The notes under the pieces were generated by a model. It did no database searches. It was not told the origin of the DNA and saw only the letters and a list, made by a program, of their open reading frames with translations. This document shows, piece by piece, positions 35,487-47,814 of a DNA stretch of 64,000 bases. Position 1 is the stretch's first letter. Every line of letters starts with the position of its first letter. The stretch is from Saposhnikovia divaricata (Eukaryota > Streptophyta > Magnoliopsida > Apiales > Apiaceae). The position numbers and the translations under genes are program-made. Where the stretch lies: contig CM071594.1 in the NCBI GenBank assembly GCA_036435485.1, positions 197,868,216 through 197,932,215 on the forward strand, read 5' to 3'.

Positions 35487-38400
35487 TCAGAAACTTTCAT
35501 AGTTTACCATTCCCAATTCATTCACCAATTTTGTAAAAGTAGCTTCAGGTAGTGGCTTGGTGAATATATCAGCTAGCTGTCGATCAGAAGGAACAAAGTA
35601 AAGTTCGATTGTTCCTTCTAGTACTTGTTCTCTTATGAAATGATATCTAATACTGATATGCTTAGTAAGAGAATGCTGGACTGGATTTCCTGTCATAGCA
35701 ATGGCATTTATGTTATCACAATAAATAGGTATTTTTGAATATGACAAACCATAGTCCATTAGCTGATTCCTCATCCACATGATCTGAGCACAACAGCTTC
35801 CTGCAGCTATGTACTCAGCTTCTGCAGTTGATGTGGAGATAGACTTTTGCTTTTTACTGTCAAGAAACTAGTCTCTCCCCCAGAAACTGACAACTGCCTG
35901 AAGTACTTTTCCTGTCTATTTTGCATCCTGCAAAATCAGCATCTGAGTAACCACATAGATTAAAGTCAGACTCTCTAGCATACCAAAGGCCAAGTGAAGG
36001 AGTGCCTTTCAAGTATCTGAAAATCCTTTTAACAGCAATGAGATGTGGTTCTCTGGGGATTGCCTGAAATCTTGCACATAGACAGGTTGCATACATGATA
36101 TCTGGTCTGCTAGCTGTTAGATACAAAAGTGAGACAATCATACCTCTGTAGTTAGTTACATCTACCTCAATACCTTGATCAGGATCAAGCTTTGTAGCTG
36201 TAGCTATGGGAGTTGTAGCAGTAGCACTGTCTTGCATATTAAACTTCCTCAATAGATTCTTTGTGTACTTTGATTGATTGATAAAAATTCCATCATCAGT
36301 CTGTTAAAATTGCAGACCTAAGAAATAGCTCATTTCTCCCACCATGCTCATTTGATATCTAGACTGCATTAGCTTTGAAAACTTCTCACATAATTTGGGG
36401 TTAGTTGACCCAAAAATGATATCATCAACATAAATCTGAACTAATAGCAAGTCCTTATCATGATTTAAGTAAAACAAGGTTTTATCAATTGTACCTCTTT
36501 TGAAACCACTTTCCAGTAAGAATTGAGCTAGTGTTTCATACCGGGCTCTTGGAGCTTGCTTTAGTCCATAAAGTGCTTTATCTAATCTATAGACATGATC
36601 TGGATATCTAGGATCAATGAAACCAGGAGGTTGTTCAACATATACCTCCTCTTCCAATTCTCCATTCAGAAAAGCACTTTTAACATCCATCTGGAAAACT
36701 TTGAATTGCTTATGGGTTGCATATGCCAGAAAAATTCTGATGGCTTCTAGCCTTGCAATAGGAGCAAAAGTCTCATCATAGTCTATTCCTTCCTGTTGAG
36801 AGTACCCCTTTGCAACTAGTCTTGCTTTATTCCTCACAATAGTGCCATCTGGATCTGTCTTGTTTCTGAACACCCACTTTGTACCAACAATTGATCTACC
36901 CTTTGGCCTTGGTACAAGTTTCCAGACTTCATTTCTTTCAAATTCATTCAGTTCTTCTTGCATTGCTGTAACCCAATCAGCATCCTTGAGTGCATCTTCA
37001 ACTTTCTTAGGCTCCTCCTTTGACAGAAAGTTATTATAGAGGCATTCATTTTGTGTTGCACTTCTGGTTTTAACACCTGCATCAGGATTCCCAATAATTA
37101 AATCAGGAGTATGGATTTTGGTCCATTTCCTTGCTGATGGTAAATCATTTCTTGAGTTGGATGCTCCCCCTTGATTGGTGTTATCTTCAAAAGAACTAGA
37201 ATTATTAGAAGCTCCCCCTGAGATAGTGCTATCTCCTCCTGAAGTGCTGTCAGGATTATCACATGAATCCGTTTCTGATGAATCTCCTCCTGATGTTTGA
37301 GTTGTATCAGTACTGATGGTATTTTGCGGTTGCTCCCACTCAACATTTGCATTATTTGAATCATCATCAGTAACTTGTGTTTCATCAGGCATTGGTCGAT
37401 CGTCAGGATCTGAGGAAGTATCAGTATCTGACTTTACTTCATCAGAATTCTTGGTTGCTTCATTTGCAAAGATCAAACTATCATGTGAGTCTTCAGCAAT
37501 TCCTGTTATCTTCTTATCATCAAAAGAAACATTGATAGACTCCATGACTGTCCTTGTTCTTAGGTTATAGACTTTAAAAGCTCTTGAAGTTGGATAACCA
37601 ATAAAAATGCCCTCATCAGCTTTAGTTTCAAATTTCCCTAGCAGTTCAGGATGAGGTCTAAGAACAAAGCACTTGTAGCCAAACACATGTAAATGTTTCA
37701 GACTTGGCTTCTTCTCTTTAATCATATGATAAGGAGTGACACCATGTCTGTTGATTAGAGTAATGTTCTGAGTATAGCATACTGTGTTGACTGCTTCTGC
37801 CCAGAAATATGTAGGTAGTTTACCTTCCCCCAACATTGTTCTGCCAGCTTCAATAAGAGTTCTGTTCTTCCTTTCAACTACTCCATTTTGCTGGGGTGTG
37901 CCAGGAGCAGAGAATTTTTGAACTATTCTTTTGTATTTGAAGAACTCTTCCATTACTGAATTCTTGAATTCAGTTCCATTATCACTTCTTAGAATCTTGA
38001 CTTTGTACTTTGTGCCAGTTTCAATGAGTCTTACATGTCCAAAAGTATCTCAGCAGTTTCATCTTTTCTGTGCAGAAAATACACCCAGGTAAATCTAGTA
38101 TATTCATCAACAATGAGTAGAGTATACCTTTTCTTACTGATGGACATAATGTTGACTGGTCCAAACAAGTCAAGATGTAGCATGTGATATGGTTCATCAA
38201 TCGAGGATTCAGATTTACTCTTGAATGATGTCCTTCTCTATTTAGCCTTCTGACAAGCATCACAGAGTCCATCAGGAGTATACAACGCCTTTGGTAATCC
38301 TCTCACCAAATTTTTCTTAACCAACTCATTGATGTTGTTGAAGTTGAGATGAGAAAGCTTCTTGTGCCAATTCCAACTTTCATCTACTGTTGCTTTACTG

Positions 38401-38789
38401 ATGAGACATGTTGAGGGACCATCAGTATTGGTGTAGACATTGGCTTCATAAATGTTACCACATCTTTGACCAGTCAAGACAATTCTTCCAGAAGTTTTAC
38501 TGATCACTTCAAAGTGAGTATCATTGAAGTTGACATGATAACCTCGGTCTGTGATTTGACTAACACTAAACAGATTGTGTTTGAGTCCTTTCACCAAAGC
38601 TACTTGTTCAATGATGACATTTCCAATGATTACATTGCCATATCCCAAAGTTTGTCCAATGTTACCATCTCCATAAGACACTGTTGGGCCAGCTTTCTCC
38701 TCAAATTCTGATAGCAAGGTTTTGTTTCCAGTCATGTGCACAGAGCATCCACTATCCATGACTAACACATTTTTCTTTTTACCCTGCAA
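35487..38789 (-). pseudogene. C3 pol (protease-integrase-RT-RNase H), broken
   Basis: Minus-strand copia pol. Open blocks: 38789-38238 with protease DSGCSVHMTG and the integrase zinc region ending CDACQKAK; a stop there, then the integrase core continues out of long ORFs; 37953-36304 with the integrase C-terminus (PGTPQQNGVVERKNRTL), an acidic linker and RT including YVDDIIFGS; 36252-35860; and 35780-35487 with the end of RNase H (HISIRYHFIRE, ADIFTKPL). At least four stops or frameshifts separate the blocks. Protein identity to C6 pol is high in RT. The linker between integrase and RT repeats SD/DPD and SGG, encoded by tcagtat/atcagga-like DNA words. Confidence 0.9.
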
Positions 38790-41128
38790 TCAGAAACACA
38801 AAGAACTCAGTTAGAATTTTTAAGAACCCACACTTGTTGTCTTTTTGCATGCAATTTAACACTTTTAGCAGCAGAAGTCTTTTCAACAAAAGCAGTTCTG
38901 TCAGATCTAAATCCATCAGAATTTCCTTTGCATTATTAGGATTAACAGATGCATGCTTAGTATTCAGACTCTTTGTTCTACCAGAATTTGCACTTTTATT
39001 AAATTTTGGCAAGGGATCATAATAATTGTAGTACAAAATATGGTATTCTTCACATGTATAGATAGAATGCCATTTACTGCCACAGTGAAAACAAGGATTC
39101 TGTGGTTTATAAAATACCGATCTATTCCCAATGTCAGACTTAGGAACTACAGTAGCCTTCTTTTTAATCCTCCTGCAATCAATAGCAAGATGATTAGAGT
39201 TACCACAATTAGAGCATGTTTTCCTTGGTGCATTTGGAATATACTTATAATTATTTTCTTTGTTTATTCCAATTTTACCATTCCTGTTCCTCTTAGCAGT
39301 GGTGGTTTTCTCTCTATCTGTCACTTCACAGATTCTGTCTCTGAGTTGTTTCTTAGACAAAAGACCTATATTTTTGACAGATTTAGACTCAGAATTTTGT
39401 GTAGAAGTAGATCCCTTTTCTAAAGTAGATTTGGGATTTTCTGGATACACATACTTAACAGGTTTTAATTTAGTCTTTGTTCTGTCTGTAACATGTCTAT
39501 AGGTTTTTGGATTTGTTGACTCATTCACAACAACTCTTCCTGGTTCTGTTGTTTCAGCAGTAACAACTTTACCCTTATTCCTTTTCTTGTCCTCTGGTTT
39601 ATAACCTAGACACTCTTTCCAGTTCTTATCTATGATAATATCATGTGTTTTCTTTCCTGAGTGTGTCCAGGTTCTGAGTTTCTCATTAGCTTCATTAAGT
39701 TCCTTTTCAAGTGCAGTACATTTAAACTCCATCTCTAGCTTCATGTGCTTAGCCTTCTCACATTCATTTTGTACTTCTTGCATAAAGAGTAACTCAGCTT
39801 CTAGATGATCATTTCTTTTAGTCAATTCTCACATCTCAGATATTATTCTAGCATTTTCAAGGGACTGACTTTTAAAACTAATATGCAGAGACTTTAAGAA
39901 AGATCTTAACTTAAAAACATTATCAGTATCAAAATCAAAAACAACTTCAGGTACCTTATTTTCAGGAGCAGCAATCTCATCCATATTTGCCATTAATGCA
40001 TAGTTCACCTTTTCCTCTTCAGAGTCTGAGGAAGAGTCCATCCAATCCTTGCTTGATGAGATAAGAGCTTTGGTCTTAGCCTTTTTGCATTCAGTTGCAA
40101 AATGACCCATTCCATCACAGTTGTAGCATTTGATTTTTGACTTGTCAAACTTGCTGCTTTTGCTTTCATTCTTCTTGTACCTATTCTTGTCAGTATTGAC
40201 AGGTTTCTTCTAAAAGTTGCCTTGTCTTCTAGCCTTTCTGAACTTCATCTTCTTAAAACCTTTGACTATCATAGCAACCATTTCCATCATATCAGAATCA
40301 GTAGAGTCATCATCAGTATCAGTATCAGGATTGGTATCAGGATCTGATGATGAGTCATCAATAATGGACTCAGCTACCCTACTTCTCCTTCTTGAAACCT
40401 CCACGGTTTTTCCTTTTGATTTTGATTCAGCATTCAAAGCAACAACCTTTGCCTTGTTGGTCTTCTTATTCTTCCTCTGTTGAACCTCAAGATCATGGGT
40501 TCTTAGCATCCCATAGACTTCACCAAGAGACACAACATTAAGATCATACTGATGCCTAATGATAGAGGTTTGAGTATCCCACTCCTCAGGCAAAGCTCTA
40601 AGAAACTTGGTGTTCGAGTCTTCTGGTTCATACTCTTTACCCACTAGAGATAGATTATTCAATAATGTCAGAAATCTATCATACAGATCAGTGAGGCTCT
40701 CATCAGATTTTGCATCAAACTGCTCGTACTCTTGAATTAACAGAGCCCTTCTGTTTCTTTTGATAGATTCAGTACCCTGGCATTGATCTCCAAAGTTTCC
40801 CAGATCTCCTTAGCAGTTTACATGCTATCACTCCGTTTGACATGACAGCATCAAGGCTTTTATGAAGAATGTTCTTCACCTTTGCATCTCTGAGTACTTC
40901 AGCCTTTTCCTCAGGAGTCCATTCAGCCTTTGTCTTCTGAACATAGTGCTCAGTTATAGTATCTGTTCTAGCAACCACTCTCTTAGGGATATATGGTCCA
41001 TCATATATTCAATCAAGATAGTTAGGATCAGTTGCCTCCAGATACATCAACATCTTTACCCTCCATGTGGGGTATTCAGCCTTTTTGAGAACAGGGATTT
41101 TAATACTTTCATACTTGCTTGTCGACAT
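38785..41128 (-). pseudogene. C3 gag, broken
   Basis: Begins at ATG 41128 with a KIPVLKKAEYPTW region typical of copia gag. A stop lies at about 41008 and frame changes at about 40800. Recognisable blocks are 40978-40769, 40662-40210 (gag helical domain, LRALPEEWDTQ), 40110-39829 and 39825-38779. A CCHC knuckle is at 40128-40087 (CYNCDGMGHFATEC); two more lie in the last block (CSNCGNSNHLAIDC and CFHCGSKWHSIYTC). Thus the gag of this family carries three zinc knuckles with a long coiled-coil-like Glu/Lys segment between the first and second. The boundary with pol has a gtttctgattgcag site, also seen in C5 and C6. Confidence 0.85.
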
Positions 41129-41162
41129 CTTAAGATCGTTTCTGATTATAATTAATCAGCTT

Positions 41163-41174
41163 GCTCTGATACCA
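41163..41174 (-). other. PBS of C3 (initiator Met tRNA)
   Basis: The minus strand reads TGGTATCAGAGC, two bases after the 5' LTR end at 41177. It marks the element's orientation. Confidence 0.9.
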
Positions 41175-41176
41175 TT

Positions 41177-41679
41177 TGTTGCCCAGTAATTAACAATTGT
41201 AGAAGGGGGGTTGAATACAATTGTATAAGATTTTCGACTTAAACAGAAATAATAACACAAGTATGAATAAATAACAGCTTTATTAATTCTGATATAAAAC
41301 TGTTACAAACTCTCTTAAGAAATTCTTATGTTCTTGAGAGCTGCTAGGTTACAAGATAATTCGTGTAAGCGATTACCATTAAGTAAAACCTAAACTGTGT
41401 TTATATACAGTACACAACTACACTATCAATTACAAGATATAACAAATCAATTACATACGTCTCTTAGTACATATCTTGAATGATAGCTGCGTTCCTATAA
41501 ATCAGGAACCGACATGTCAATCTTCCTAGATTCCTGGACTGATGTATATCCTCGTGTAATCCTGATCAGCTTCCAATCCTGATGATAACCTAATACTGAC
41601 GGTGCATTACTGATGACGTCAGCATAAGTATCTGATCAGTAGTCCAGATCCTGATCATCACTTGAATTAATATCTAACA
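41177..41679 (-). repeat. 5' LTR of C3
   Basis: 503 bp, TGTTAG...CAACA on the minus strand, followed outside by the acgtc duplication. See the 3' LTR for the comparison. Confidence 0.92.
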
Positions 41680-42243
41680 ACGTCAATAACCATTCATAAA
41701 TCTCGACGTTACTAGCTCGAGGATGATCCTATTTCCTTGTCCATGTAACTTCAAGGTACCTAATATAGTGCCTTTCTCAAAATCATATTAATATCAGTTA
41801 ATAGGTTGGGGGTTCGCAACTATATCTGTCACTCCCCTATAGCCATCCAAAATTCATGCCTTATACGTCGAATCGATGTATCACCAAAGGCGGAGGTCTA
41901 TTAGTTAATACTTGCATAACCTCGACAAAAGTCCAATCAAGAATCCAACTTACAGACTTGCTGATATTCTCCTCTGGTAGGTTCCTCTGGAGACATGTCA
42001 TCAATTCTCTATGTTTGTTCTCTGAGTCGAATCATCACGTTCCAACGTGTGAATCATACATGATGTCATCTAGCATGCTCGTCTTACGATAACGTTCTTG
42101 TATACATATGTAAATTCTCCATCGAGGGTAATGAAATCCCTAATGGTATAGTAACCACTTTATCTGGTAAAACCGTTTCTTATCGGAAATCGAATCTTAT
42201 AGCCAAAATAAAGGCCTTTAAATAGTCCAAGTACTGAGTACCC

Positions 42244-42751
42244 TGTTAAATATAATTGATGTGTTTTGATCAGTGTTTAAGTGTTACAGGGAGTTATCAG
42301 AGTTTAGCTGGAAGCAGTCAGAGTTTGGGTAAACTCTGACAGTTGGAAGCTTGACAGAGTTTGTTAAACTCTGTCTGAAGGAAGCGCGTCTACTGTTCAA
42401 CAGTGATTAAAGATTAATTATGGAAGCGATATCTTTGAAGATTGGGTAGCTATTAAAGAGATCGAGTTGACATAGGAGACGTGTGACAATCTGTAATTGA
42501 TATCATTGTATAGCTGATTATTAGGAATATCAATTATAGATTGTATCGTAGCTGTATGTTATATAAATACAGATAGGTTAACCCTAGAAGGGTATCAATA
42601 ACGAATTATCATTATTGTAACCTAGCAGCTCTTTGTGATATTTTACATCACGAAGAGGGTTCGAAATACAAGAAGTTTTTAAGTGCATAAACGCTTTTAC
42701 TTGTTAATCTCTCATACAAAGTTGATTATTAATTGTGTATTCGGCCTAACA
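42244..42751 (+). repeat. Solo LTR of the C5/C6 family
   Basis: 508 bp, TGTTAAATATAATTG...GGCCTAACA, flanked by taccc at 42239-42243 and 42752-42756. No PBS follows. It closely matches the C6 LTR at 54819-55327 and contains the same hairpin at 42353-42375. A solo LTR with an intact duplication is the product of recombination between the two LTRs of one full element. Confidence 0.93.
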
Positions 42752-43132
42752 TACCCTTAATTAAAAGAAGTTTAAATGCTCTATTTTTAAAATGCCGCCT
42801 CCTTATGGGCAAACTATGAAGGACTATGGGCAACAAAATTTATGCCAGCCAAGTCATCCAATCATATTGACAATATCGCCTCTACCTTAACTGCTTTTAA
42901 TGGTGAATACTTCTGATAAGTCATGCTCGACTCCCAAATCTCTTCTCTTCATTCTAAGAGTCGATAAGGATTCTATCGATCTTAGTGTAGTACCTCAAGT
43001 AAACATTCCAACCAACTCACTCACCGGTACCTCCTCCTGTAGTCCAATAATAAATTTACTATGATCTCTTATGTCATTCTCTTACTTAGACTTAACTCAC
43101 AACACCCTCATTTCTGAGTACTATAACTTATT

Positions 43133-43144
43133 GCTCTGATACCA
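43133..43144 (-). other. PBS of G2 (initiator Met tRNA)
   Basis: The minus strand reads TGGTATCAGAGC, four bases after the LTR end at 43149, the same spacing as in G1. Confidence 0.85.
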
Positions 43145-43148
43145 CTTC

Positions 43149-44078
43149 TGTAATGCCCCCAAATTCGAGGTCAGGAATCTCGGTTGTCATGCCCCCATCT
43201 AATCATATCGTACATGTATTAATTGTATAACCCAATAATACATCAACGAGACCTCATCCCTTCACACCCACACAAGTTAGAGCCTCATAAACGATAAGCA
43301 AAAAAACAACACTAAATATTAAAATTCATCTGTACAATCCGGAATCTTACACATGTTCACTTGTACAAACTGCACATGAAGGCAAGTCTTACTAATATAG
43401 TTGAAAACCTATCAGGCTTACTTTGTAGTATTTATCTGGAACTAAATCATCCCAGGGGTAATTCCTCTACTCCTCTTCCGCTGATACGGAGCTAACCGAC
43501 CCAATTCTTCTCTTTCTGAAAGGTTGTCGTAAAGCAAGAATGAGCTACATAATGCTCAGCAAGTTTTCCTTTTTGAGTAATAATATAATTTGTCTCGGAA
43601 AATTTTCAAACTTATGAGCATATCTCATGATATCAAAATATAACTCGACAATATATATGTCCGAGTTTTGAATAAAATATTCATACTCAGTATGAAGTTT
43701 TAAATAATACCAAACAAACCATTAAGTTCACAACCGGAACAATACATCCTTAATATAGCAAAATAGTATCCACTATAGTTTTGCTAATCTTTTAGAAAAC
43801 TTTTCAAAATACACAGTTCAAGATACTGCTATGATAATTGCTTTTCATCATACGCAAACCGAACCATTTATAAGGTTCCAATTCAATATTTCTCAAGTTT
43901 GAAAATATATACATATACGTATATCATTTTCGTCAAAATACCTTATAGTTCAATATTCTGAACAGGGAATACATTATTCAACCACTGTCAATATTATCGA
44001 TAACTCAGCACCTGGGCTTTCGTTACAATATTATAGTACAATTCTAATGGGAAGAATGGGACTATTCTAGAGCTGACC
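43149..44078 (-). repeat. 5' LTR of G2, truncated by C4
   Basis: 930 bp that align with 4986-5913, with roughly 5 percent difference by eye and more near the end. The match stops at gctgacc, where the C4 LTR begins at 44079. The missing 3.5 kb should lie on the far side of C4 outside this window. Confidence 0.88.
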
Positions 44079-44771
44079 TGTTAGGAATAATTCATGAGTT
44101 GTGATGTTTAGAATAGAATAAACATATACTTCTTGTAATACCCTGATATTATAAAGGGTGTAGCACTTAGTATAGAATGAACAAGTTATTCAGAAACTGC
44201 TGAACAGTGTTCAATCAGGAACTATGCGTCATAGACTATATTTCAGGAACTATGGACATATCCTGATACGACAAGTCAAATCCTGATGCTTTGATCAAAT
44301 CCTGATGATGATGTAATCCTGATGTCATTCTGGATGCCGTGGAAACTGGAAAGTGCTATATAATAGGATCGGTTGTTTTGACAATGGCAAGAAGTGTGCA
44401 TGAAGAAAAGAATCGAACTATTTATGGAAACTATCAACTGAAAGACAGAGAATTACCATGTATTGATTACTACTTTATGTTATTAGTTGATAGGTAGCAT
44501 TATAAATACTCTCTCTATATCATTGTAATATGAGTGATTTTGTGAGATTTGTGAACATCATGAGTATACGAGTGAACAAACAGAGAGAGGTTTGTATTGA
44601 GAGCAGTTGCTAAAGGTATTTGTGCACCTTTGGTAGAGTTTGTATTTGATCTTATTAATACAAACAGTTTGATCTATTCATTTGTTCTTGTTTATTTATT
44701 CGAGCAAAAGTCAGACACGATTACTAATTCTTGTATTCAACCCCCCTTCTACAAGTATATTCGGGTTAACA
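44079..44771 (+). repeat. 5' LTR of C4
   Basis: 693 bp, TGTTAGGAATAATTC...GGGTTAACA. It contains several aatcctgat words and a TATA-like tataaatactctctc at about 44510. Near its 3' end it has tattcaacccccctt followed by the PBS. Confidence 0.85.
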
Positions 44772-44856
44772 ATTGGTATCGGAGCGGGTTGATTACGATT
44801 AATCAAAAAAATCTACAATCTTGTCTGGTTACAAGGATGGTAATACCAAGATTCTT

Positions 44857-45915
44857 ATGCTCAAGAGAAATAAGTATACTCATTGGGAAGTGAAGATGTT
44901 GCATCATCTTAAGGCAACAGACCCTGATTATCTTGATAGGATAAGAGATGGACCTTTTGTTCCAACAAAGTTATATCCTCAAGTAACTATTGAAGGAAAA
45001 GTTACTCCAGAGTATACAGGAGAGAAGCCTAAGTATGAATGGTCACATAAGGACAAGGAGAACGTTATTAAAGATGCTAAAGTGAGGAACATACTAATCA
45101 GCAGTCTTAATTCTGTTCTCACTAACTATGTTCTCTCTTGTAAGACTGCAAAAGAGATATGGGACAACCTGAAGGTTCACTGTGAAGGAAGTAAACCTGT
45201 CAGGAAGAATATGAGGGCACTTCTCATACAACAGTATGAATACTTTGAATCCCAGTCTGGTAAGTCGCTAACTGATACCTTTGATAGGTTCACAAAACTT
45301 ATCAATGAGATGGCCATGCATGGCAAGTATTATGACTTGGAGGATATGAATGCAAATTTCATGAAAGCCTTGCCTTATTTCTACAATGAGAAGATATTTG
45401 CCATTGAAGAAGCTAATGATCTGGATGAATTAGCATTAGAGGCAGTTTATGGAAAATTGAGGGCTTATGAACTTGATAGGCAGCAGAAGAAGAGCAGAAG
45501 TGAAGGAAAGATGAAAACCGTTGCACTTACTGCTCATCCTGAATCACAGAAGCTTCTAGAAGAACAGCTGATTGAGCCTGCTGTGAAGATCACAAGGAAG
45601 AAGAAAAGCAAAGATGATTCTGAGTCAGAGACAACTGATATGGACTCTGACAATAGCAATTCTAAAACAGATATGCAGGAACTCTTTGCTATATTTGCTA
45701 AAGCTTTCAAGAAAGGAAGATTCAACAGGAGAAGATTTGGCAACAGATCATTTGCAAAGAAAGAAGAGAAGAAAGGTAACAAAGGCAAGAGTACAATAAT
45801 CAAGCTTGATAAATCAATGATTAAGTGCTTTAACTGCAGGGAACATGGACACTTTGCTAGTGAGTGTAAGAATCCAAAAAATTCTGGAAAGGGTAATGCA
45901 CTCATGGTCACATAA
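44857..45915 (+). pseudogene. C4 gag (start lost)
   Basis: The frame is open from 44821 to a stop at 45913-45915. Relatives begin about MSxxKY; here the codon at 44821 is TTG where an ATG would be expected, so the first in-frame ATG is 44857. The product would have up to 352 residues. It contains the gag helical domain (FMKALPYFYNEK region, about residues 180-191 from 44821), a Lys-rich segment, and one CCHC knuckle (CFNCREHGHFASEC) near the end. The C-terminal extension with two further knuckles seen in C3 and C6 is missing. Confidence 0.75.
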
Positions 45916-47231
45916 AAGGATTGGGCAGATTCCAGTGATTCTGAAGATGAAATGGATTATGACAACATTGCTTTGATGGCAAGTTCTTCAGACAAACCTG
46001 GTTCTCCAAAGAAAACTTCTTCATCTTCTGTTAAGGGCACGGGAAATATGCATTCAATTATCTTGGACAGTGGATGCTCTGGACATATGACATGAAAGAA
46101 GTCCCTGCTTACAAAGTTTGAGAAGAAAGCTGGCCCAGTAATATCTTTTGGAGATGGAAACAAAGGCAAAACTCTGGGATATGGCTAAATTATTTTGGGA
46201 ATGTCATAATTGAAAATGTAGCACTGGTTGAAGGCTTGAAACATACACTTTTAAGTATAAGTCAACTAGGTGATAAAGGTTACCAATCAATCTTTGACAA
46301 TGAAGGATGCAAAATCATGAATATGAAGATTGGAGACATCGTTCTGACTGGTCAGAGACATGGTAACATTTATGAAGCCAGCTTGAGTGATTCAACTAAA
46401 GGAGTCATCAAATGTCTTTACAATAAGGCATCAAATGAAGAAAGCTGGAAATGGCACAAGAAACTCTCACATCTCAACTTCAAGAAGCTTAATCATCTTG
46501 TTAAGCACAATCTAGTGAGAGGCCTACCTTAGGTTAATTTTGTGCAAGATGGACTTTGTGATGCTTGTCAGCTTGGTAAACAAAAAAGAACCACTTTCAA
46601 GAGCAAGATAGAAAATTTAATTATTGAACCATTTCACATGTTGCATCTTGATCTATTTGGTCCAGTAAACATTATGTCTATTAGCAAGAAAAGATATGCT
46701 CTAGTTATAGTGGATGACTACACAAGGTTCACACGGGTATTCTTTCTCCACAAGAAAGATGAAGCTCCTCAGCAAACCATTGAAATTATCAAGAATATAC
46801 AAAATAGCTCCAAGTACAATGTTAAAGTAATAAGGAGTGACAATGGAACAGAATTCACGAATTCTATCATGGAGGAGTATTGTGCAGACAATGGAATCTC
46901 TCAACAATTTTCTGCACCTGGAACACCTCAGCAAAACGGTGTAGTGGAAAGAAAGAACAGAACTCTTATAGAGGTAGCAAGAACCATGCTTGCAGATGCA
47001 AATCTTCCAACGTACTTCTGGGCGGAAGCTGTCAACACTGCACATTTCATTCAAAATTGCACCTTGGTGAATAGTCATGGAAAGACTCCCTATGAGATGA
47101 TTAAAGGAAAGAAGCCAAGTGTGAAATATTTTCACATCTTTGGATGCAAATGCTATGTTCTGAAAGTTCATCCAGAATAATTATGAAAATTTAAAGCCAA
47201 GTCTGATGAAGCAATCTTTCTAGGATATTCT
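45916..47231 (+). pseudogene. C4 pol fragment (protease-integrase)
   Basis: Includes protease LDSGCSGHMT followed immediately by a TGA, a frameshift near 46190, the integrase zinc region (46236-46532, WHKKLSHLNFKKLNHL) with a TAG after RGLP, then the integrase core 46542-47180 with RSDNGTEF and QQNGVVERKNRTL. A TAA follows HPE. It stops in a YSC context where C5 inserted. No RT is present in the window. Confidence 0.85.
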
Positions 47232-47749
47232 TGTTAGAAATAATTGATGTGAATATTAATCAGTGTTTAAGTGTTACAGTGAAAAATCAGAATTTAGCTG
47301 GAAGCAGTCAGAGTTTAGTTAAACGCTGACAGTTGGAAGCTCGACAGAGTTTGTTAAACTCTGTCTGGAGGCAGCGTCTACTGGTCAACAGTGTTTGAAG
47401 AATTGTTATGGAAGCAATATCTTTGAAGATTGAATAGCTGTCAAAGAGATTGAGTCGACTAAGGAGACGTGTAGCAATCGTAATTGATATCAATTGTATA
47501 GCTAATTTATAGGAGTATCAATTATCGATTGTATATCAGCTGTATATCTTATAAATACAGTTTGGTTAACCCTAGAAGGGTATCAATCATTGTGAAACAT
47601 TATTCATTGTAACATAAGTAGCTCTTTATGATATTTTACATCACTGAGAGAGGAGTTATTAATTCCAAACAGTTTTTAATTGTTTAAACGCGTATTTTAT
47701 TGTTAATCTTTCATACGATCTTGATTATAATTGTGTATTCGGCCTAACA
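47232..47749 (+). repeat. 5' LTR of C5
   Basis: 518 bp, TGTTAGAAATAATTG...GGCCTAACA. Same family as the LTRs at 42244 and 54819 but visibly more diverged. It keeps the perfect hairpin gacagagttt-gtt-aaactctgtc at 47343-47365. Confidence 0.9.
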
Positions 47750-47814
47750 ATTGGTATCAGAGCAAATCTGTTACTCTATACAGTTTTAGATCCACACACA
47801 CACAGCTATAATCA

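Larger units (their letters stand above)
13258..41679 (-). mobile_element. C3: SIRE-type Ty1/copia element, minus strand
   Basis: Flanked by a perfect 5-bp duplication, acgtc, at 13253-13257 and 41680-41684. LTRs of 503-504 bp begin TGTTAG and end CAACA on the minus strand. Order on the minus strand: 5' LTR, iMet PBS, gag, pol (protease, integrase, RT, RNase H), a spacer with an antisense gene, a long third ORF, PPT, 3' LTR. The pol order and the third ORF place it in the SIRE/Maximus lineage. Without the G1 insertion it is about 13.1 kb, large for copia. gag, pol and ORF3 carry stops and frameshifts, so it is not autonomous now. Confidence 0.93.
41680..43148 (-). other. Internal region of G2, 5' part (non-coding)
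   Basis: The part of G2 between C3 and its right LTR, with a solo LTR inserted at 42244-42751. It carries no recognisable gag. The PBS lies at its right end. The longest open frame (41856-42092, plus strand) lacks any recognisable motif and is not called. Confidence 0.6.
4986..44078 (-). mobile_element. G2: non-coding Ty3/gypsy element, minus strand
   Basis: The element is defined by two LTRs of the same family in the same orientation (4986-9417 and 43149-44078), a PBS matching initiator-methionine tRNA next to the right LTR, and a hairpin plus purine tract next to the left LTR. Once the inserted elements are removed (C3 at 13258-41679 and a solo LTR at 42244-42751), only about 4.8 kb of internal DNA remains. 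I find no gag, protease, RT, RNase H or integrase motif in it. LTR termini, PBS and hairpin match those of G1. G2 is therefore either a LARD-like non-autonomous relative or an old, badly decayed copy. Its right LTR is cut after 930 bp by C4. Confidence 0.8.
44079..47231 (+). mobile_element. C4: SIRE-type copia, left part
   Basis: Comprises a 5' LTR (44079-44771), a PBS variant TGGTATCGGAGC (44774-44785), gag and part of pol. It is inserted in the right LTR of G2 after tgacc. It ends at 47231 where the C5 LTR starts; the rest, from late integrase on, is expected beyond the window. Stops and a missing gag C-terminal segment make it defective. LTR words atcctgat are shared with C3. Confidence 0.85.
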